From assembly GCA_019828595.1 (NCBI GenBank), contig JAHQRK010000022.1:620001-684000 (forward strand): a stretch of 64,000 nt of DNA, read 5' to 3'. How positions within the stretch are numbered: position 1 is the first letter of the stretch; the number at the start of each line of letters is the position of its first letter. This document shows, in pieces, positions 1 to 11,258 of the stretch. The notes under the pieces are model-generated. The model had not been told where the DNA came from. It worked only from the letters and a program-made list of their open reading frames with translations, and ran no database searches. The position numbers and the translations under genes were made by a program. This stretch comes from Aphanomyces cochlioides (Eukaryota; Oomycota; Saprolegniomycetes; Saprolegniales; Verrucalvaceae).

Positions 1-1500
1 AATGAAAGCATGATGAAACATTCTGAGAGCAACTCGAAATATACTACCCGCGAGGCGAAATATAATGGGCGTTTACGAATTATAATGGATAAATTAAACC
101 TCCAAACGAAATTGAATGGGCGTTGACGAAATATATCGGGCACAAGATGAATCGAAAGATAATTCGGCGAATTATACCAGATTTTTTCTGGAATTAACTG
201 AAAAAGGTGTAGTATTAAATTTTAATACCACATTGGTATTTTAATTATATAAATGTGGATTTGAAATGTCATTATATCGAGGGAAATATGATGAAACGCC
301 CAACGTTTTACACTGTTTGCTGTCGTTTAAGAACTTTTTAATAGATTTAAAGAACGTTAAAGAATTCATTGGAAAGTTATTAAAATCCGTTTTTCTGATT
401 AACAGTGTAAAGCCATTCATCTGACCACTGCGTGTGGTCGTTTTGAACCAACTTCCGCCCTTTCTTCTCTGGACAGACAGGTCGGACTTTCAATGACTCA
501 AATGCTTTATCGTTGCTTATGAAGTTTAAGTTTAGCTAATTCAAGCGTCTGTCGATCATGTTGAGAGGAAAACCAAAGCTAAAACATCGCCGACGCTGCA
601 AAGGAAGCAAACTGTAATATAAGCCCGCAATGTTACTGTCAAAAATGAATCTGGAGAGTGGATAAGAAGCATGTTCATCTGTGGCGAATCCTCCATTGCA
701 CGCAAAGCACGCTGGGCGAGTTTGCTCAGCATAAGGAAAGCATCTCGACAGCTTATAATTAAAAGCAAACCCGATAAGAGTCCTTTCATCTGTGCGTTTT
801 TTGGTATATGTTTGCGAAGTAGCTGGCGCTACTGTATGATTGTCGTCGATTGCAAGCCTTATCTCCATCGATTTGGACGGTCGACAAATGATTGACTGGT
901 CTGGAAAAATCATAACAAGGGATAGCCCTCAAAGTAAGAGTACCCTTAATAATTTTAATAAGTTCTCTTGTTGAGCACTTATTTCCTGCTTCAATATTTC
1001 CTCGATAAACTTGTCCATGAGCGAACGCTTCGAATGCACGGATTGTAGCACACATGACAAAACGTCCTCAGCATCGTTCAGTCGCGTGCGCACAATATGG
1101 TTGGTCTATCCTCGTCCTAATTGTGGCCGTGCAATACAAGAACATTTTTACAAGGGAAAATGTCAAAACGTGTATAATGTATCAAAAAAATTCGTTTATG
1201 TGTATTGTGTGGTTAGGTTTAGTGTTTTTGTCCGGAAAATATTGACCAACACTCTGTATACACATGTTGGCACACACTTCAGTATCCGTACACTCATTTT
1301 TACATTTTCTCTGGCCAACAATGGAGAAACAAAAAATTTCCGAACATCAGTCTGAGCAAGTTGACGATGCTGAACAAGATGCAAGTACGTAGAAGTGATA
1401 ACAACGTGATTTGCGAACGGAGGACGCTAAAATGTACACATAGACAGCTTTGGCTCAATCAAGCGCCTAGCGTTCCACGATATACCAACGTATGAACAAT
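1..1500. other. AT-rich intergenic stretch, no gene seen
   Basis: No open frame here has family resemblance or usable splice structure. A short direct repeat (core ATGGGCGTTKACGAA, near 66-83 and 115-131) and runs of T/A are the only structure noted. It is probably decayed repeat DNA. Confidence 0.5.
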
Positions 1501-1881
1501 TGGAGCGTAAAATGAAGAACCAACGGACTGGAAGAGCTGGTTATTCTAAGCCCAGGTCGAGAAAGCATCGATACAAGAACAACAGGCGCTCTGTACGAAA
1601 CTCAAAACGAGCTTGTTATTGCCGCGTTATCACCTCTTCGAAGCTCTCTGACTATCACATCGCGGTAAAAGAAGAACAAGCTGCTTCCTCGCCTGGTCCA
1701 AGACATGAAATGGAGGTTTGCGATGAGAGTTTTGACCTTGTTCAACTCGAGGTCGACCTTGGTATTAGCATTGATGGCGCTGATGGAATGTCTGGATCTG
1801 CTGGCGCAGTTGTGCATGATGTGAACAATGGTCAAAATGCTGAGTGTGCCATCGATCTTGCCGAGGATGTCCTGGATCGTG

Positions 1882-2421
1882 TTATTGAAATCTCCGACGT
1901 GGAAGATGCTTTTTCTCTTGATGATGGCGAAGTGTCGGAGACAGGCCCAGGTGGATTGAAAGACACTCAATGGTTTTGTACAGATGGCAAAGATCGTCAG
2001 GTTGAGCATTGTTTCTAGCTCGGGAAATTACTTGAGCCTGGCGAAACGTTGTGTCAGGTTGGCGCCGGAGGAATCGAGCGAACGAGCTATCACAAACTGC
2101 AGTTATCCCGAGATTTTTGCAGATCTCTCTTGCTTTAATCAAGACGTTCGAGCGGTCAACCGGTACACCATCGCGTTGCATTGCAATGATCCACGTTGCA
2201 ATGTAATTTTCGCACTCCATTGGAAATTTCGTTGGTGCACCACGTCTCTTGGGCTCCAGAGAACCTCCACTGTAGTAAATGGATAGCAAGTGATCCAAGG
2301 TGCGTTTTGCAAAATTCAAGTCCTTCGCGACTTGTTTCTTGTCTTCGCCGTGCAATGGCTTCGGCCTTCTCTTCTTTTGAGTGTTTGGTGTAGCGCATAG
2401 CCAAAATTGGCATTCAATCAA
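1882..2421 (-). pseudogene. HTH (Tc5/CENP-B-like) transposase N-terminal fragment
   Basis: On the minus strand this reads a helix-turn-helix start (KKQVAKDLNFAKRTLDHLL), then a block ENYIATWIIAMQRDGVPVDR...AREICKNLGI...FARFLRRQPD. This is the layout of the CENP-B/Tc5 HTH domain of oomycete pogo/Tc5-type transposases. The N-terminal basic part (YTKHSKEEKAEAIARRR) lies in another frame near 2350-2413, so there is a frameshift. There is no ATG in frame, and no DDE catalytic domain could be followed below 1882. I read it as a decayed transposase whose catalytic half is lost or unrecognisable. It ends just upstream of the Helitron fragment. The family assignment rests on pattern only. Confidence 0.5.
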
Positions 2422-2517
2422 GGTTCACAGGCTCTGCGTAAAACGCGGGAATATTACTTTTAGCCAGTTATTGAGCCAATTCAAATTTGCTAGGAAGAAG
2501 ATATTTCCGATGGAAAT

Positions 2518-4727
2518 GTGGATTGCAACACTGACAATCAATTACTTGCCTTGGCAAATGCTGATCCTCCGCTAAACGTGGATGTGGATTTGATTGATGT
2601 ACCTCCTCGCGAGCAAGGACTAAGTCTCCGGAATAAACCCAAGGGTCGCCCGAAGAAGAAGAGCGATCACAACAGTGCACGCGTCAGTTTCGATGACTTC
2701 GATGAATCATTGGTGCCTCTTCATACTATTGAGCAGCGTTCGATTTGCCGCCATTGCGAAGCGAAGATTTGGCCAGGCGAAGAAAAGGACTGCTGCGGTG
2801 GAGGCTCTCGAGTGCTGCCTGTTGCTACCTGGCCTGACACACCCGAGTTTCGCGAATACATTGCTTTTTTCAAAACCAGAGGGTTTGTCAATAACACTCG
2901 CCGGTACAAAGCCCTCTTTGCCTTTACATCTATTGGTACCAAAGACATTATTCACGGCAACGGTGGGCCGAGATCTAATACAATCCAAGGCGCTTTGCAT
3001 CATTTAATTGGACCACTGTTGCCTGCGGACGAAGAACAAGCCAGTTACGCCCAGATCTACATTACGGATCCTGAAACGCAAGCAAGCATACGACGAAGAA
3101 TGCTTGGGGGAAATCTTAATGTGTCAACAGTGACGAAAATCCAGCGTCTACTACTACAGCACAACGCGTTCACCCAGCTGTACAAGCATGCGAAGGATAT
3201 TCCAAAGGATGACGACATGAGTTAGTGCTCACTGCTCAGCCTCGAAGCAACAGCCGAACGCATAACCTTCCTACGTGTTCTGAAATCACTGTTCTTTTTT
3301 CAGAAACGTCCAAGTCAGGGCGTCATATCTTACTGCATGGTATTGATGGCCCCGTACTCAGCGAAGTTCAGCGAAACTATCACGTTGGTAAACATGTGCG
3401 TTTGGATCGACAACCTGGGGAACAACGCTTATTTCGCATTAAGGAATTTCATTCGGCATATGACCCGCTTCAATACCCTTTGCTCTTTCCCACTGGGACT
3501 TTGGGGTGGTCGTTTGACAACAAGAGCGGTCGCAATCATGAAAACGTGAGTTTGAACGATTATGCTCGATACCATTTGCACGAGCGCGGTGCATTTTCTC
3601 CATTACATGCCAGCGGACCTCTATTTCAAGTGTTTGCAGTCGACAATTTTGCAAAGGTGGAAAACCAAAGGCTTCGATATATTCGTGACCAAACCAACAA
3701 CCTCCGCAGCGACACGTACCGCGCACTTCATGACGCTGTTTCGGATGATGTGGACCTCAGAAGCATTGGAAAAAGGATTGTTTTGCCGTCATCTTACACG
3801 GGTGGACCTCGGTACATGAGACAACGTTACCTTGACGCCATGCAATTGTTCGCAAGTTCGGTCGATCGACTAGACCTTTATATCACTGTGACATGCAATC
3901 CAAAGTGGGTTGAAATCGACAGGGAGCTGGAATTGGCGAAAGACGACTATGGATTTAAACGATCTCCAGCTGATCGACCTGACTTAGTGACGCGCATGTT
4001 CCGCCTCAAGCTCTTAGCCATTGAAGCCATGCTGTACAAGGGGGCAGTTTTGGGTCGACAAGCTGCGTGTGTTCGTGTTGTCGAATTCCAAAAGCGTGGT
4101 CTGCCTCATGCCCATATGTTGGTCATATTCACTGGGGACGACAAAATCAAGACAGCTGCCGATATTGACAGTATTATCAGTGCAGAAATCCCCGACAAGG
4201 AAAAGAATCCAAGACTGCACGAAATTATTACAACCTGCATGATTCACAAATGCAGCGAACGATGACTGGAAAACGGGAAGTGCAAGAAAAACTTTCCAAA
4301 AGCATACTGCAACGAAACAACAGAAGGCAGTGATGGATATCCACTCTACCGTCGTCGCCGCTCTTCGGCAGAGCGGCCCTCTGAGTATACCAACCAATAT
4401 GTTACTCCGTACAACCCAACGTTGAGTGCCATGTACGACTGCCACATCAATGTCGAGGCGTGTACAAGTATATCTGCAGTCAATTACCTGTACAAGTACA
4501 TCTACAAGGGCTCAGACCGCTCAAATTATCAAGTTGAGTCCGGTGAACTTGACGAAATCAGGCAATACCAAGATGCCCGCTATGTATCGTGCTGTGAGGC
4601 CCTCACACGCATTTTCTCTTTCGACATGTTCAAACGATCTCACGCTGTCGAGAAAGCGCATAGTCGCCTTGAGCATCATCTAAGCGCATGGTCATCATTG
4701 TCTTGCCGTCAAATGCGCCGTGAATAG
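2518..4727 (+). pseudogene. Helitron 5' part: Helitron_like_N and HUH Rep domain, helicase missing
   Basis: The first segment (2518-3225) has the Helitron N-terminal zinc-finger region (CRHCEAKIWPGEEKDCC) and RYKALFAFTSIG. A one-base frameshift near 3205-3222 moves reading to 3219-4265, with SRTHNLPTCSEI, YDPLQYPLLFPTG, and the Rep HUH motif in QKRGLPHAHMLVI. An in-frame TGA at 4263-4265 interrupts the Rep domain. The same frame then continues to 4727 with the two-tyrosine motif YLYKYIYKG and DARYVSCCEALTRIFSFD. Full Helitron proteins continue into a PIF1-type helicase, which is absent here: the sequence ends soon after the Rep domain. So this is a non-autonomous relic with one frameshift, one nonsense codon and a 3' truncation. 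The start is arbitrary (no ATG at 2518). Confidence 0.85.
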
Positions 4728-4826
4728 GACTGGGTACCTCGAGCGTCTGTATTATCACTGATAAGTCGTTCGTGTTATCTGTGCAAGTACTGGCATTTTT
4801 GCACAACAAAACAGGGAAACTATTGA

Positions 4827-5062
4827 GGCCAATTCGAAGTAAAATAAGAAAGAAGTGAATAAGGAGTGCGAAGTAAATGCCGTCTCCTTAGTTTCAAAAT
4901 AATATGATCTCTGATTGGATAATTTATTTTTCTTTCGTTAGGAGTCGACGGTTTTTTGGTCAGGACATGATTTATCTCCTGACGAAAAAAAATATTCGTC
5001 AGTCAACAGTAGCCAATCAGAATGCTCGGCGTTAACTTATTTTTTTACTTCGAACTGGGCCT
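4827..5062. repeat. MITE with about 24-bp terminal inverted repeats
   Basis: The left end (4827-4846, AGGCCAATTCGAAGTAAAAT) matches the reverse complement of the right end (5037-5062) apart from small indels. The 236-bp element has no coding capacity. It lies just 3' of the Helitron relic. No clear target duplication was found. Confidence 0.6.
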
Positions 5063-5177
5063 GAATCATATTCAAAATTCATAGTATGGCTTCAAACGTT
5101 TCATGTGTGTGAGCAAATCTTTGTTATTTCCAAAGCAAAACGCTCCACCCAGGGGCGTAGCCCTGGCCTCACCCTAG

Positions 5178-5300
5178 TCGATTTGAAAAATCGATACATT
5201 TCAGACCCCCCTCACAATTTCGAATGAAATTGACAATACTATTAATAGTATCGTGAAATACATTCTGAATTGTGAGAAATCTATCGATTTTTCAAATCGA
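5178..5300. repeat. Nested foldback (inverted repeat) element
   Basis: A perfect 19-bp inverted repeat (5178-5196 TCGATTTGAAAAATCGATA, and 5282-5300) encloses a second pair (5211-5226 / 5261-5276, 14 of 16 paired) and a central self-complementary ATACTATTAATAGTAT at 5237-5252. It is a small foldback in the upstream region of the site-1 protease gene. Confidence 0.55.
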
Positions 5301-5530
5301 TTTGCAAATCTCACAGCCAATCAGAATCGAGTATTTGCCTAATTAACGCAAAACACACCCAAACACACATGCAATTTATTTGGCAAATTTAATGTACTTT
5401 CCATTTTACTTGGCATCAGTATGATCAAATCGATTTGAAAATGAAATTGATTTTTGGTCAAAAACACAAATTCGACAATAATTTATTATTCCTAAAATTG
5501 GTCAAATGAATTGACCAATAACAAGCTTGC

Positions 5531-5544
5531 TCATTTTTCAATCC
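5531..5544 (+). promoter_or_regulatory. Oomycete Inr/FPR core promoter of the site-1 protease gene
   Basis: TCATTTTTCAATCC fits the oomycete initiator followed by the flanking promoter region (YTCANTYY then CAWTTT-like). It lies only 3 nt before the ATG at 5548, implying a very short 5' UTR. The same 14-mer (last bases TT or TC) stands before three SDR copies in this window. Confidence 0.6.
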
Positions 5545-5547
5545 AAG

Positions 5548-8488
5548 ATGCCATGCATTGAGCTGCGATCGTGCTGGGCGGCGGCATGTCTCCTCCTCTC
5601 CGTGCACGCGGCAGGCCTTCTCGATCTTCAAATATCCCCATGGTATCTACCTCTCATTGCCACAAAAGAATTCATCATTTCGTTCGATACGTATCAAACT
5701 CCAACCCAACAAGCCCAGCAATTGGACTCGATGCTTGGCGCCTTTCCCACACCTGTGAGTTATTCGATCGCTCCACGGCCAAATACGAGATATCCTACAG
5801 ATTTTGTCGTCTGGAGACTGCTTGATGCATCTCTTCCCATCGTTCCATGGCTCCTCACGACGTTCCCACCGATCAAATCCATTGTCCCAAATCGAATACA
5901 CAATGTCAATGTACTTTCTAGCCCAACAAAAGGTACATTGCGAAGCATTCCATCGACATCACCGAATCCTTTTCTTGTGCCTTCCCGCGAGCTCAATGTT
6001 ACAGGTACGACGTGATGTACTTTTATGTCGATAGCTCTTGATTAGGCACTCCGATCAAAGTTGCCATATTCGACACCGGGCTCAATCCCACCGCAAGGCA
6101 TCATTTTGATCAAATTGAAGAAATCATTAATTGGACGGATGAACCTGTGGTAAATGACGCGGATGGTCATGGAAGTTTTGTTGCTGGCGTCCTGGCAAGT
6201 AAGAATCCATCATGTCCAGGGCTGGCTCCACGGTTGAAGCTGTACTCTTTTCGCGTGTTCACTTCCACCAAGACTTCCTACACGTCATGGCTTCTTGATG
6301 CGCTCAATTACGCTATGTATCTCCAAGTAGACGTGATTAATTTTAGTTTTGGTGGCCCTGACTTCCATGATGCTCCGTTTGTGGATAAAATTCACGAATG
6401 TGCTGCCAACAGGATCACCATTGTCTCTGCCGTTGGCAATTCTGGCCCGTATTATGGCACTTTGACAAATCCGGCCGATCAAATGGATGTTATAGGCGTT
6501 GGTGGGCTGGACGAAACACTATCACAGGTAAGAATAACGTTGCCACAATTATCACATTGATTGAACCAAATACGTTTAGACAGCACCGTTTTCATCACGG
6601 GGCATGAGTTTATGGGAGATTTCGTCTGGCTATGGCCGTGTAAAACCTGACGGTCTGGCTCCTGCCACATTTGTTCATGGTTTAACTCCTTACGGTGAAT
6701 GCACGGTTATGAATGGCACAAGTATGGCTGCACCACTTGTTACTGGAATGGCAGCCGTCCTCTTGTCACAAATGGCGCCAGACGAGCGTCTTCGCTTTGG
6801 CCATGTCGGCTTTCTCAAAGGATTACTTGCGTCGACGGCTGTTCCGCTGGCATCAACGTACGCTGCATTCGTCACCGATTGTTCATCAAACTGATGTTGC
6901 TGCCAATAGATCAAAGTTGGAATGGACAAACCAAGAAACAAATAATATTTATGAGCAAGGCTCTGGAGCCTTTCATCTCGGTCATGCAGTCGACCAGTTG
7001 CAAGCCCAGATGGTGCGATGCAAACCAGACATACCGGTATTCACATGATTCGTTCTTAGAAAGAACCAAAAGCAACAATATTCCCTGCGAAATTGGACTT
7101 TCTGGATTGTCCATACATGTGGCCGCATTGTTTGCAGCCTTTGTATCACTCAATGCTTCCTCTGACTCTCAATTTAACAGTGAGTTGTGGATCATCCCAT
7201 TGGAGTTGATTTGAAATGCATAGATGTTTCATCCAACCGCTGTCACAAGTGAGCTCCGAGGTGTGCCAAAATGGATCCCGGGTGAAAATGGGCAATATCT
7301 TTCGATTCAAACAAGTGCTGGAACGTTCTGGTAATTTAGTCTATAAATCTCAGTTCAAAATATGTAGGCCATACTCCGGGGCTATCGGCGTTCATATCAC
7401 TGTCTCCAAGGAAGCTGCGAAAGAGATTGTCGTGAAAGGAACACTTGTATTTGCCATTTCTGAATCACCTCCAGTTGAAGTACCAGTAGCCATTCGAGTC
7501 ATACCAACGCCACCTCAACACAAACGAGTAAGATTGATTTGCCATGCGGCTTTATCAACTAATTTAATGCAGATATTGTGGGATCAATTTCGCAACCTGC
7601 AATACCCATCAGGCTATGTTCCCCGTGACAACTTGGATCAAGAAGATGAGCCTTTTGATAGTCAAGGAGACCATATTCATACAAACTTTGCCCCGTTCTG
7701 GATGCGTCTTCGAGAACTTGGCTACCACATTGAGCTCCTCACAACCGATTATTCATGCGTCCCAGACCTTACTGTATATGGACTTGTCTTAATTGTTGAT
7801 CCTGAAGAACCGTGGTTTGCTCGGGAAATGGCCATGCTCCACAATGCAATCGAGAGCTATGGCGTGAGTGTCTTGATCCTCAGTGACTGGCATAGTGATG
7901 ACCAGACGAGCCAAATGCATTTTTGGGACGCTAATACTCTGAGCACTTGGTACCCTATTGTGGGCGGCTCAAATGTGCCAGCCATCAATGACTTGATTCA
8001 AAAATACCACGTGCGATTGAGCCATCGCATCTGGTCGAATGACGAACTCGGCTACAAGTCTGGAACGGCAATCATTCAAATGCCGTCGAATAGCTATGCC
8101 GTTTATGCCAACTTGACGGATGGCGAGTCGTTCGCGAACATGGCGATTGCTGCTTTGGTCCAAGTCCCCTTCTCAGCAGCCAGCGGACGGCTTGTCGTGT
8201 TTGGTGACACGTCGTGTGTGGATTCTTCAGCTCAGGTTCGTAACTGTGTCCATTACTTGAAATAATGAAATATTCTTGTAGATGGGTCCAAAAGGACGAA
8301 ATTGTGACACCCTCATGAAGGAACTCATCAGCTACGCAATCGATCGACAAGTCCCGACCAATGCGACTCTTATAAAAGACTTCTTTGCGGCCGAGCCGGA
8401 ATCCAAATCGACCCATACGACACAACTTTTCAAATATTCCAAAGTTCTTGGCCATAAACCAGCATGCCAGTCGCTTCAAGACACTTGA
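5548..8488 (+). CDS. MBTPS1: Site-1 protease (MBTPS1/SKI-1-like subtilase), 9 exons
   Basis: Exons: 5548-6004, 6046-6527, 6580-6857, 6910-7012, 7060-7179, 7224-7330, 7368-7527, 7573-8235 and 8282-8488. All introns are GT-AG, 37-52 nt, and phases fit, giving 858 aa. An N-terminal hydrophobic signal (LRSCWAAACLLLSVHAAG) is followed by the S8 catalytic core: Asp in AIFDTGLN, His in DGHGSFVAG, Asn in SAVGNSGPYYG, Ser in NGTSMAAP. Blocks specific for S1P follow: NPADQMDVIGVGGLDE, LDCPYMWPHCLQPLY, ILWDQFRNLQYPSGY, GDHIHTNF and a C-terminal GDTSCVDSS. In animals and plants S1P cleaves membrane-anchored transcription factors and glycoproteins in the Golgi. Oddity: human S1P has 1052 aa with a C-terminal membrane anchor and basic tail, while here the chain stops without an obvious TM segment. 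A missed last exon cannot be excluded. The 47-nt intron at 7013 is the least certain. Confidence 0.93.
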
Positions 8489-8897
8489 GCATATTTTGCA
8501 TGGCTGGTTCGATCTTTTTGGGGTATTATGCTTGTGGAGAGGCAATTTACTTGCAGATATGTCATGCCCTCCGCCAAGTGAATTTGGTTGTATTATGAGT
8601 TAAGTATGACGTTATATGATCTTGTTCGAAGGCTGCACGAGACACTCTCTGAAGATAACTCCTGTTATAGACTGAGTAAGATGCACCATTGTGGGCTACA
8701 ACACGATACGCGCAAGAAGACAAGGTGAAAATGAATCGTACGCAATTTCTTTCAAAAATTGTGATTATGGAATCCTACTTTACAGAACAAATGATTTCAA
8801 CGATATGATTGGGTAATGATTTGGAGTATTTAGAATTATATGATTTTGATTGGTAGAAATTATAATTTTAAACCAATTGAAAGTATACATGCTCATT
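8489..8897. other. Intergenic, convergent gene ends
   Basis: This separates the 3' end of the site-1 protease gene (+) from the 3' end of the cysteine-rich gene (-). A short open stretch at 8499-8599 could hold a small hydrophobic exon, but no splice pair supports it. No repeats were recognised. Confidence 0.4.
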
Positions 8898-9470
8898 TTA
8901 CAATTCACCAAGTCGATTGCTGTCGGCAGCAAAAGCAAAAGCGGCTTCTTCACGAGCAGCTTCAAGGCGCGTCTTCTTCTTTGGTGCAGCTTGTTCCGGT
9001 TCGCTTTGGGTCTCTTTCTTGCTCTCTTTCTTCACAGGTTGAGACTGAACAGCGTCATTGCCAACAAACTCTTTGGCACGAGTTGTAGCAGCGCGGAATG
9101 AACGATTGCAGATCGTCAATGCTTCCTTCGGACGAGTCGAGCGCAAATGGTCGCAAGCTTGGTTTTGAATCGACCCCAAATTGATATCGGCATCACCGGA
9201 ATCGTTGCAGTACTCTGTGCAAGCAGCATTGTTACCTAAACAGTGCATCAACAACTCCCAGTACCAAAAGCAATCCGTTGCTTTACCTGAACGATACGCA
9301 TCGACACAATAGTTGAAAAGTGCAGGACGTGGAAGTTGGTCTCGGTACGGCGTGCATGTATCTTCTTCGGCGTTCAATCCATTTTGATGGCAAGCTCGAA
9401 AGCAATCACCACGGACTCCATCGAACGCCAAAGCGGCAAGAATCGTCGCCACGACCACAGCAAGTTGCAT
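8898..9470 (-). CDS. Secreted cysteine-rich protein of unknown function (190 aa, single exon)
   Basis: The ATG at 9470 opens a clear signal peptide (MQLAVVVATILAALAF, cleavage probably after GVRG). The mature part carries ten cysteines within about 105 residues (CFRAC, CTPY, YCVD, DCFWYW, HCLG, ACTEYC, ACDH, ICNR), then an E/K-rich, probably coiled tail ending NRLGEL. I do not recognise a named family; Cys-rich secreted proteins of this size are common in Saprolegniales. An initiator-like CCTTCAATTTCGACC lies at 9481-9495 on the coding strand, just before the ATG. No introns. It could be an extracellular or cell-surface protein, but nothing points to a specific role. The tail ends GEL but does not match the KDEL retrieval signal. 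Confidence 0.75.
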   Translation of the reverse strand: MQLAVVVATILAALAFDGVRGDCFRACHQNGLNAEEDTCTPYRDQLPRPALFNYCVDAYRSGKATDCFWYWELLMHCLGNNAACTEYCNDSGDADINLGSIQNQACDHLRSTRPKEALTICNRSFRAATTRAKEFVGNDAVQSQPVKKESKKETQSEPEQAAPKKKTRLEAAREEAAFAFAADSNRLGEL

Positions 9471-9657
9471 AGCTTAGCAAGGTCGAAATTGAAGGTGGGG
9501 ACGACGTTTGCCTCTTGGGATTGAAACTGTTCCAGATCTATAGAACATTAACGTCCTCTTATCCGCCTGTTCAAGCGAATGTCCCCCCACATCCATCTAT
9601 TTTTGCCATGCCAGCGCGAGGATATATCAAGACAATCGACATAGAGACGCACAAGAT

Positions 9658-10396
9658 TTACAAGGAATAGCCAATGGTTTCACCAACAAAAGCACCCACG
9701 AATGTGCCTTTGCCAGGAGAAATAAAAGTGCCGACGGCGCTGCCAACAGCCGTGCCCACGATCGCCTGGAAGCATTTGCGGGCAGCAAGGAGGAGCCGCT
9801 CGATGAATTTGCTCTCTTCTTTCTTGCTCAGGTTGAAAAACGTCTTGACAAAGTCGATGATCTCTTCGACCAAGAAGGCTGCAGTATTCGAGAGCATCGA
9901 TGCTCGGAATGCGGTCTTCGTAATGCGAATCGCAGCGACTGTTGAGCTCCCAAAGCGTGCGTACTTTCGTACGGCAGACTAGAATACCCAGCTGTTAGAT
10001 CGAGGAAAGACATGTAGCCTCTCATACCTTGGTCGTATCTTTGAGCAACTTGCTTGCAGTGCGAACGTCGAAAACTTGAAGAGAGACAAATTCCAACGAG
10101 CGCAACATGGTCGTGTTGCTCACCATGCGGACAGACGTATGCTGCACTTTAATGACAAACTCGGATGGCGTCGGTGCGACAAAGGCGGGCTTTTCCTCCT
10201 TGGGTTTCAAATCATCCGCGTCGTCGTCGACATCTTCATCAACATCGATCGATTCGACGTAGTTGTTAAGGACAATCGCGCCATGAAGCACGCCCGCCTT
10301 AAAGACAGTCAAGAGCAGCGCCTGGGCATGAAAATGTGCGAGGAACGCTTTCTTGTCAGCGAGATAGTTCTTGTTGCTCTTGATCACCGCCGACAT
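9658..10396 (-). CDS. Two-exon protein with C-terminal glycine zipper (229 aa), function unknown
   Basis: Exons 10396-10028 and 9978-9658 are joined over a 49-nt GT-AG intron (9979-10027) in phase 0. I chose the ATG at 10396 (MSAVIKSNKNYLADKKAF) because the frame upstream has no ATG. The N-terminal half is mixed, with an acidic patch (DVDEDVDDDADDLK). The C-terminal half has an amphipathic segment (KKEESKFIERLLLAARK) and then GxxxG repeats (AIVGTAVGSAVGTF, KGTFVGAFVGETIGYSL), a glycine-zipper pattern that can insert in or pack within membranes. No named family was recognised. The gene lies head-to-head with the nucleoplasmin-like gene, 862 bp apart, and directly downstream of it on the same strand is the secreted Cys-rich gene. 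Confidence 0.75.
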
Positions 10397-11258
10397 GGTC
10401 TTGGAGCTTTTCTGTCGAGTCAACTTTTCAACACCACACACAAAATATCCGATTTTTCATTTTCAGCAACATTGCAACTTATTATTCTCCATATTATATT
10501 AAAGAGTTATACTGAAAGTAGCATGTTTCATGAAAAGTTTGACTTTAAAGCAATACTGCTCCATTTTTTCTCCGAAATATATGCAATACTTATACTTTAA
10601 GTAGCATGTTTTCACTAAAAATAGATCAATAAGCTGAGTCAGAATAGTCGTCTTTACACGATGTGGTTGGTAATCGTCGAGAGCTTGAGACCACATCTAG
10701 GAAGTGCCGTGCTTTGTAGATTGATGCTCAAAGGTCTACAAATGATATATCAAACTCGGTGGTTGTTAATGCACCTCCTCACGATCGGTTTGTCGACGCT
10801 GAAGAGAAACTCCCCCTGATGAATGATTTTAAATTGCATATGTTATGTACGGATGTCGACCTCGGAGCATGGACATGCTTTCCTTTTGGTTACAATCACA
10901 GCTCAAAGTTTTAGCCCCACGAGCGTAATTGCCGTGGCTGTCGAACTACATCCCCCCCCTAACTTACTCCTGTTGTATAATGGGTTGCAACAAAATGGAG
11001 GTTTACACGGGGAGGTGTAAGCTTTGATGAAAAAGCCTACATATGACCAATTCGGTGACTATGTTCAAGTGCATTGGCTCTATGAGGCTGCGGTGGTATG
11101 AAGGTCTAATATGGATATGGTGTTGGAAGAAATGAATGGTGACAGTGAGCTAAATGATGATTAGGATCGCTCAAAATAATCTTGGAGATTTCATCCGGAT
11201 AAAGATTTCCTCCAAATGCTGCGCTCCATTCAAATCCCCATTTCCCCTTTTGCCAGTG
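10397..11258. other. Divergent intergenic region
   Basis: AT-rich sequence between two divergently transcribed genes. Two near-identical blocks lie close to the glycine-zipper gene (ATACTGAAAGTAGCATGTTT at 10509 and ATACTTTAAGTAGCATGTTT at 10588), about 79 bp apart. No ORF with family support was seen. Confidence 0.4.

Noticed and set aside
1500..2018. 172-aa open frame on the plus strand, acidic C-terminus
   Set aside because: It starts at ATTGG(AG) without an ATG context, overlaps the antisense transposase fragment and shows no domain or splice support.
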